A stretch of 64,000 nt of DNA, taken from positions 1 to 64,000 of the forward strand of contig CAJUSO010000012.1 of NCBI GenBank assembly GCA_910588965.1, in the 5' to 3' direction. The stretch is from an uncultured Lachnospiraceae bacterium. Lineage in GTDB: Bacteria; Bacillota; Clostridia; Lachnospirales; Lachnospiraceae. A program made the position numbers and the translations under genes. Shown one piece after another: positions 59,660 to 64,000 of the stretch (position 1 is its first letter; the number at the start of each line of letters is the position of its first letter). The notes below the pieces were generated by a model. The model was not told the origin of the DNA. It made no database searches and was given only the letters and a program-made list of their open reading frames with translations.

Positions 59660-61258
59660 GTGAAATTAGAATTTTTGGGGGCGGCCCATGAGGTGACCGG
59701 AAGCTGCCATTATGTGAAGCTAGGGGATGTGCATCTGCTGGTGGACTGCGGCATGGAGCAGGGGGCAGACTTGTACGAGAACCAGGAAATACCTGTGAAT
59801 GCGGCAGAGATTGACTATGTGCTGGTTACGCATGCCCATATTGACCATTCCGGCCTATTGCCGCTGATTTACAGCCGTGGCTTCCGCGGGAAGATTTACG
59901 CCACCAGGGCGACCATGGAGCTGTGCAATATTATGCTGAAAGATTCTGCCCACATCCAGATGTTTGAAGCGGAGTGGAAGAACCGCAAGGCGCAGCGTGC
60001 AGGCAGGCCCCTGGTGGAGCCCATGTATGACATGGACGACGCCATCGGCGTGTTAGAGCATTTCATCCCCTGTGAATATGGGGAAATCATCACCCTTTGC
60101 CCGGAGGTTTCCATCCGTTTTACGGATGCAGGCCATTTGCTGGGCTCTTCCAGCATTGAAATCTGGGGGAAGGAGCAGGAGGAAACGGTGAAACTGCTGT
60201 TTTCCGGGGACATTGGCCATGGCAACAAGCCGTTAATCAAGGATCCCCAATACGTGATGGATGCAGATTACGTGATTGTAGAATCCACTTACGGCGACCG
60301 GCTCCATGAGGACCCGCCGGATTATGCCTCTGAGCTTGCCAGCGTCTGCCGGGAGACGTTTGCCAGAGGGGGGAACCTGGTCATCCCGGCATTTTCCGTA
60401 GGCAGGACCCAGGAGATGCTCTATTTCTTCCGTAAGATTAAGACAGAAGGCCTATTGCCGGAGTTTGCTGGTTTTGAAGTTTACATAGACAGCCCGTTGG
60501 CAGTGGAAGCTACAAATGTATTCCATAAAAACGTACGGGAATGCTTTGACCAGGAGGCGCTTGATTTGGTGCGCAAGGGCAAGAACCCTATCGGCTTCCC
60601 GGGCCTTAAAGTGGCTGTCACCAGCGATGAGTCTAAGATGATTAACTTTATCGAAGAGCCTAAGGTCATCATTTCTGCTTCTGGTATGTGCGAGGCTGGC
60701 CGTATCCGCCATCACTTGAAGCATAACCTGTGGCGTGCAGATTCCACAATCCTCTTTGTGGGATACCAGGTGCCGGGGACCTTGGGGAACTTCCTCTTAG
60801 GCGGCGCCAAAGAGGTAAAGCTCTTTGGCGAATCCATCGAAGTCCATGCACAGATCAAGAACCTGGCAGGCATCAGCGGCCATGCAGACCAGCAGCATCT
60901 CTTGGATTGGGTGCGTGCGGTGGGCGACATGCCAAAGCGTGTCTTTGTCGTCCATGGGGAGGATCAGGTCTGCGATGCGTTTGCAGCCCTGATTACCAAA
61001 GAGCTTGGCCTTCCAGCCACGGCTCCCTTTAGCGGGGATATCTATAATCTGGCTACGGATACCTGCATTGCCAGGGGAAGCCGCGAACGCAAGGTACAGA
61101 AGGCGAAGGAAGGCCATGTGTCTACCGTATTTACCAGGCTCCTGGCTGCTGCCGAACGCCTGCTGGCTCTTGTGCGTAGGTCCCAAGGCAGGCCGAATAA
61201 GGAACTTGGCAAGCTGGCAGACCAAATCAATTCCATGTGCGACAAATGGGAAAACTAG
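59660..61258 (+). CDS. MBL-fold beta-CASP ribonuclease
   Basis: This 532-residue protein has the metallo-beta-lactamase motif HAHIDH (His58, His60, Asp62, His63), later GHLLGSSS, FSGDIGH, VESTYGDR and the beta-CASP segments IPAFSVGRTQEML, ISASGMCEAGRI and GHADQQHL. It fits the YsxH/CPSF-like RNA-processing group. The start is GTG 59660 behind AAAGGAG. A terminator follows. The C-terminal 60 residues are basic and may bind RNA. Confidence 0.9.
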   Translation: MKLEFLGAAHEVTGSCHYVKLGDVHLLVDCGMEQGADLYENQEIPVNAAEIDYVLVTHAHIDHSGLLPLIYSRGFRGKIYATRATMELCNIMLKDSAHIQMFEAEWKNRKAQRAGRPLVEPMYDMDDAIGVLEHFIPCEYGEIITLCPEVSIRFTDAGHLLGSSSIEIWGKEQEETVKLLFSGDIGHGNKPLIKDPQYVMDADYVIVESTYGDRLHEDPPDYASELASVCRETFARGGNLVIPAFSVGRTQEMLYFFRKIKTEGLLPEFAGFEVYIDSPLAVEATNVFHKNVRECFDQEALDLVRKGKNPIGFPGLKVAVTSDESKMINFIEEPKVIISASGMCEAGRIRHHLKHNLWRADSTILFVGYQVPGTLGNFLLGGAKEVKLFGESIEVHAQIKNLAGISGHADQQHLLDWVRAVGDMPKRVFVVHGEDQVCDAFAALITKELGLPATAPFSGDIYNLATDTCIARGSRERKVQKAKEGHVSTVFTRLLAAAERLLALVRRSQGRPNKELGKLADQINSMCDKWEN

Positions 61259-61266
61259 TGTGCAAA

Positions 61267-61307
61267 GAGCCGCTGCAATGTGCCAATGCAGCGGCTCCTG
61301 TATTTTT
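61267..61307 (+). terminator. terminator after the MBL nuclease
   Basis: GAGCCGCTGCA (61267-61277) pairs perfectly with TGCAGCGGCTC (61287-61297), followed by TATTTTT. Confidence 0.9.
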
Positions 61308-61426
61308 CCTTCTAAATCGGAAAGGCCATGTTGCTGTAATCCCCTTATGGGGGAGGGGGGTAGGGGAGCGGAAGCGGGCTGCCCGCTTTTTTACGTGAAA
61401 AAGAGTTTTGGCAAAGGAGTAAGGAA

Positions 61427-62872
61427 ATGTCGAGGTTTTCAGAGTATTTTACAAAGATAAAAGAATCCAGGGGGCTTACGAACCCTCAGATTTCTAACAT
61501 TAGCGGCTTGGACAAGGCCCTCCTGTTCCGTTGGGCAGCAGGAAAGGAATGCCCAGCTAGCTGGCAGCAGCTAGAAGTTTTGTGCCGCCAGCTCCAGCTC
61601 TCCTTGGAGGAAGAGCTGGGTCTTCAGAATGCTTACCAATTTACGAAAATGGGGGAGGAAGCCTATACCTGCCACCACAAGATTATGGAAATCCTACATG
61701 TGTTCCAGCAAAGGGGCGCAGAATACCATAGCCTCCAAAAAAACCAGACGAAGGCTGGCATAACCCTCCCGGGCTTCGTGCAGATGAAAAACAAGCTGGA
61801 AATCATCCAATGGACCCAGAAGGCATTGGGCAACCTGGCAGTACAGGAAGAGAAGCGGCTGTACCTGAAAATGCAGGCAGCCTACCCGGAAATCCTGATG
61901 CTCCTGAAGATTTTCTTTGGATGTACAGAAAACTGCACCGTGGAGGAAATCGTCTATCTGGTAAGCGAGAAGCAAGGGGCAAGCCTCCACAACCTGGAGG
62001 TTTTGAAAGGGATTGCAGAGATTGTGGTGCAGAAGCATCCCGTAGAGGTGTTCTGGCAGGAGGATTCTAATTGCGAGAGGGGGTTTTCGGATAATTGGAT
62101 CCTGTCAGATGGGTTTATCGTCCAGTTTGACGGCTTGCTGTCCAAAGGGATGCTGGTGACAGAGCCGGAATGGCTGGGTTTTTTCCAATGCACCTTCCAG
62201 AGGATGAAGGAATCAAGCCAGAGCCTGGGCGGGAAGAAATGCGGTTTGCCGGAGCTGTTCCAGGGATATGGCTATAAAGAGGCCATCGTCAGCAGCCTGG
62301 AATACATGCCCTGCATCGGCCCCTGCCTGACGATGGAACTGTTGGAAAGACAGATTTATCCGGAAATCCCTGGCAGGGAGGCGCTGATACAGGAAATTTA
62401 CCGCAACTGTGTCAGCATGACCGGCCGGGGGAAGGCCTTTTTCTGCCGTGAGGGGTTGGAGGAATTTATGGAAACCGGGCGCATTGAGAGCTTCCCCTAC
62501 GAAGTCTACCGCAAGCCCAGCATGGAACAGCGCTGCCAGATGGTGGAACGGATGATTGCCATTACAGAGCAGGGGGAACTGACCTACCAGATGGTCAAGG
62601 GCGAACAGTTCCCTCACATGAAAGGGCTGTACCTAGAACTGATAGAAGGGGAGCAGGGCCGCCTGAGCATTGACATGCATTTCTTGGAAGGGGATAAAGA
62701 GCGTTTCCTCATCCGGGATCAAGGGATACAGGGGTACTTCCAAGTGTTTTTCCAGAACCTGGAGGGCAGCGGGTATGCCTACAGCGCACAGGAAACGGCG
62801 GCATATATGAGGGAGGTAGTAAATCAGTACAGGAAAAAGGCATTAGAAGATAGGGTTGCGCACAAAGTGTGA
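61427..62872 (+). CDS. large helix-turn-helix protein of unknown function
   Basis: This 481-residue protein has an N-terminal helix-turn-helix-like segment (FTKIKESRGLTNPQISNISGLDKALLFRW in parts, residues about 8-40) resembling XRE-type domains. A helical middle and a C-terminal region without a recognised family follow. It may be a sensor-regulator. A partner of similar type follows at 63093, where the N-terminus also opens Met-Ser-x-Phe-Ser-Glu. AAGGAGTAAGGAA lies before the ATG. Confidence 0.7.
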   Translation: MSRFSEYFTKIKESRGLTNPQISNISGLDKALLFRWAAGKECPASWQQLEVLCRQLQLSLEEELGLQNAYQFTKMGEEAYTCHHKIMEILHVFQQRGAEYHSLQKNQTKAGITLPGFVQMKNKLEIIQWTQKALGNLAVQEEKRLYLKMQAAYPEILMLLKIFFGCTENCTVEEIVYLVSEKQGASLHNLEVLKGIAEIVVQKHPVEVFWQEDSNCERGFSDNWILSDGFIVQFDGLLSKGMLVTEPEWLGFFQCTFQRMKESSQSLGGKKCGLPELFQGYGYKEAIVSSLEYMPCIGPCLTMELLERQIYPEIPGREALIQEIYRNCVSMTGRGKAFFCREGLEEFMETGRIESFPYEVYRKPSMEQRCQMVERMIAITEQGELTYQMVKGEQFPHMKGLYLELIEGEQGRLSIDMHFLEGDKERFLIRDQGIQGYFQVFFQNLEGSGYAYSAQETAAYMREVVNQYRKKALEDRVAHKV

Positions 62873-62879
62873 CAAAAAA

Positions 62880-62886
62880 TGTCGAA
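62880..62886 (+). promoter_or_regulatory. perfect Spo0A box between the two HTH genes
   Basis: TGTCGAA matches the 0A-box consensus TGNCGAA at all seven positions, with TGACAAA about ten bases upstream. It lies in the 220-base gap before the partial gene at 63093. A seven-base match alone is weak evidence. Confidence 0.4.
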
Positions 62887-63092
62887 AGTCGTGCAATTTC
62901 AATGGCACATCTGGCATAAGGGCGGAGAGGATGATAGAATAGTCCTGGTTCTTTCTGCGGATGCATTTTTCCGTGGAGATGCAGCTTGCAGGGGAGCAAA
63001 AGTTTTGAAGGTTTTCATTGCCAGAGGTAGCGAAGGGCTCAGCATGGAGCAAGGGTATCGGCTGGAAGAGAGAGGAAAAGAGGTATCAGGGT

Positions 63093-64000
63093 ATGTCGCT
63101 GTTTTCAGAGGTACTCAAAGAATATGTGAAGGGAAGCCGCCGTTCTGTCAGTAAGCTGTCCTTGGAGGCAGAGATTGACAGGACGTTGTTCCATAAGTAC
63201 CTGTCCGGAAACAGGCTGCCTAAAAACCGCAAGGAGGTAAAGCGGATTGCCCATACGCTGATGCTTCCGCCCAACCAGCAGGATATTTTGCTGGAGCATT
63301 ATGCCAAGAGCGTATATGGGGAAAAGAATTATGAGAGCTTTGGGAAAATCCGGCATATCCTGGGAGGGATGCATGACCTGCGGATTGCAGAGGGGCAGAA
63401 AATCCTGGATGTGGATATCGTACAGAAGCTTTCCCAGACGGATAAGAAAGACGGGCTGGCCTTCTGCGGCAAGCTGCAGGTAGAGGACGCCTTGATACAG
63501 CTTCTATGGCTGGCGGCAGGCAGGGGTGGGAAAGGACGTGTGCAGGCAAAGATGATGGTCCAGCCTGACCAGGAAAATATCATAAAGCCCATCCTGCGGG
63601 TGTGCAGCCGCTTGGATATTGAACTGGAGCATATTATCTGCCTGGACTGCGACAGGAATGACAATGATAATATTGGATTGCTGCGTTCTGTCCTGGCGTT
63701 TGAATTTAGCAATGTAACCTACCAGAGTTATTTTTATTATGGCAATCCCGGCTATCAGGCCAATCAGATGAGCCTGCTGCCCAATTTAGTGTTGGTAGGA
63801 GGGTTTGCCTTCCTCTGCAGCAGCGGGGCAGATGACTGCCTGATTCTCCGCCAGGAGGCGGAGGTGGGTTTTTTCCAGAGGGAATATGAGAAAATAAAGT
63901 CCAATACGGAGAAATTGGGCATGGCAATCCAGGATGCTGGGGAACTGGCAGAGGCCGTAGGGGTAATGACAGGGAAGTCCCCGGTGGAATTGCAGCTTGG
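63093..64000 (+). CDS. second helix-turn-helix protein, cut by the window end
   Basis: An open frame starts at ATG 63093 and is still open at 64000 (302 codons seen). The first 60 residues (SLFSEVLKEYVKG, SVSKLSLEAEIDRTLFHKYLSGN) look like an XRE-type helix-turn-helix, as in the preceding gene. The next 240 residues match no family I recognise; they include a segment with CLDCDRNDNDN. The ribosome site is weak. The pair may be a duplicated regulator family. Confidence 0.7.
   Translation, partial: MSLFSEVLKEYVKGSRRSVSKLSLEAEIDRTLFHKYLSGNRLPKNRKEVKRIAHTLMLPPNQQDILLEHYAKSVYGEKNYESFGKIRHILGGMHDLRIAEGQKILDVDIVQKLSQTDKKDGLAFCGKLQVEDALIQLLWLAAGRGGKGRVQAKMMVQPDQENIIKPILRVCSRLDIELEHIICLDCDRNDNDNIGLLRSVLAFEFSNVTYQSYFYYGNPGYQANQMSLLPNLVLVGGFAFLCSSGADDCLILRQEAEVGFFQREYEKIKSNTEKLGMAIQDAGELAEAVGVMTGKSPVELQL

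Noticed and set aside
62879..63154. 91-codon frame before the last HTH gene
   Set aside because: No ribosome site, no recognisable product, and it runs into the better supported frame from 63093.

Overview
The window looks like a chromosomal segment of a motile, spore-forming, anaerobic Firmicute, most likely a Lachnospiraceae-type gut clostridium. The grounds are a flagellin gene with strong AGGAGG ribosome sites, the spoIIGA-sigE sporulation pair, a lactate-utilisation operon with Etf and LarA, a clostridial sulfite reductase/siroheme module, and a long secreted protein of Cys-rich repeats. The taxonomic call is inference from gene content. I see no insertion sequence, phage, CRISPR array, rRNA or tRNA.

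Region 1 (1-21.4 kb) is a flagellin glycosylation island, all on the + strand. Flagellin follows a structured leader with two hairpins that both expose CGGA, typical of CsrA sites. Behind it lie a small unknown protein, a Maf (DUF115) flagellin glycosyltransferase, PseB, a sugar amidotransferase with private HisH/HisF partners (the HisF has lost catalytic Asp11), and a CgeB-type glycosyltransferase. Next comes an unusual sugar-building set: two SPASM-type radical SAM proteins with matching architecture, a split transketolase, two SDR enzymes, a class I methyltransferase, a nucleotidyltransferase-PfkB fusion in the reverse order to HldE, and a B12-binding radical SAM enzyme. A GmhA-like SIS isomerase and a PseF-PseH fusion complete it. 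The likely output is an amidinated nonulosonic acid plus a second, heptose-like sugar of unknown structure. This is the best candidate in the window for an undescribed system.

Region 2 (21.4-26.6 kb) holds pyrC-pyrF-pyrK-pyrD and trpS. Region 3 (26.6-35.3 kb, - strand) is a lactate operon: permease, FAD-linked lactate dehydrogenase, EtfB, EtfA, an acyl-CoA dehydrogenase, LarA and a FadR-type regulator. Three copies of an ATTGGGTNACCCAAT-like palindrome surround its promoter.

Region 4 (35.3-42.3 kb) carries a 1797-residue secreted Cys-repeat protein, a lipoprotein and a 33-residue peptide with a YxxPxF motif. Region 5 (42.3-51.0 kb) is a sulfur/siroheme locus: a YeiE-like LysR regulator divergent from a CoA-disulfide reductase-rhodanese protein, a siroheme-type sulfite reductase and YeiH, then hemA and a hemC-cobA-hemD triple fusion. 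Region 6 (51-64 kb) has a GH36-like glycosidase, an AllA-like protein, a NifX-like protein, a cyclophilin lipoprotein, a YdjM-like membrane protein, DegV and a TRIC-like channel. It continues with spoIIGA-sigE behind a long-spacer, Spo0A-type promoter, a beta-CASP MBL nuclease, and two helix-turn-helix proteins, the last cut by the window edge. A 65-base palindromic element occurs at 42.15 kb and 57.66 kb with a compensatory base-pair change.
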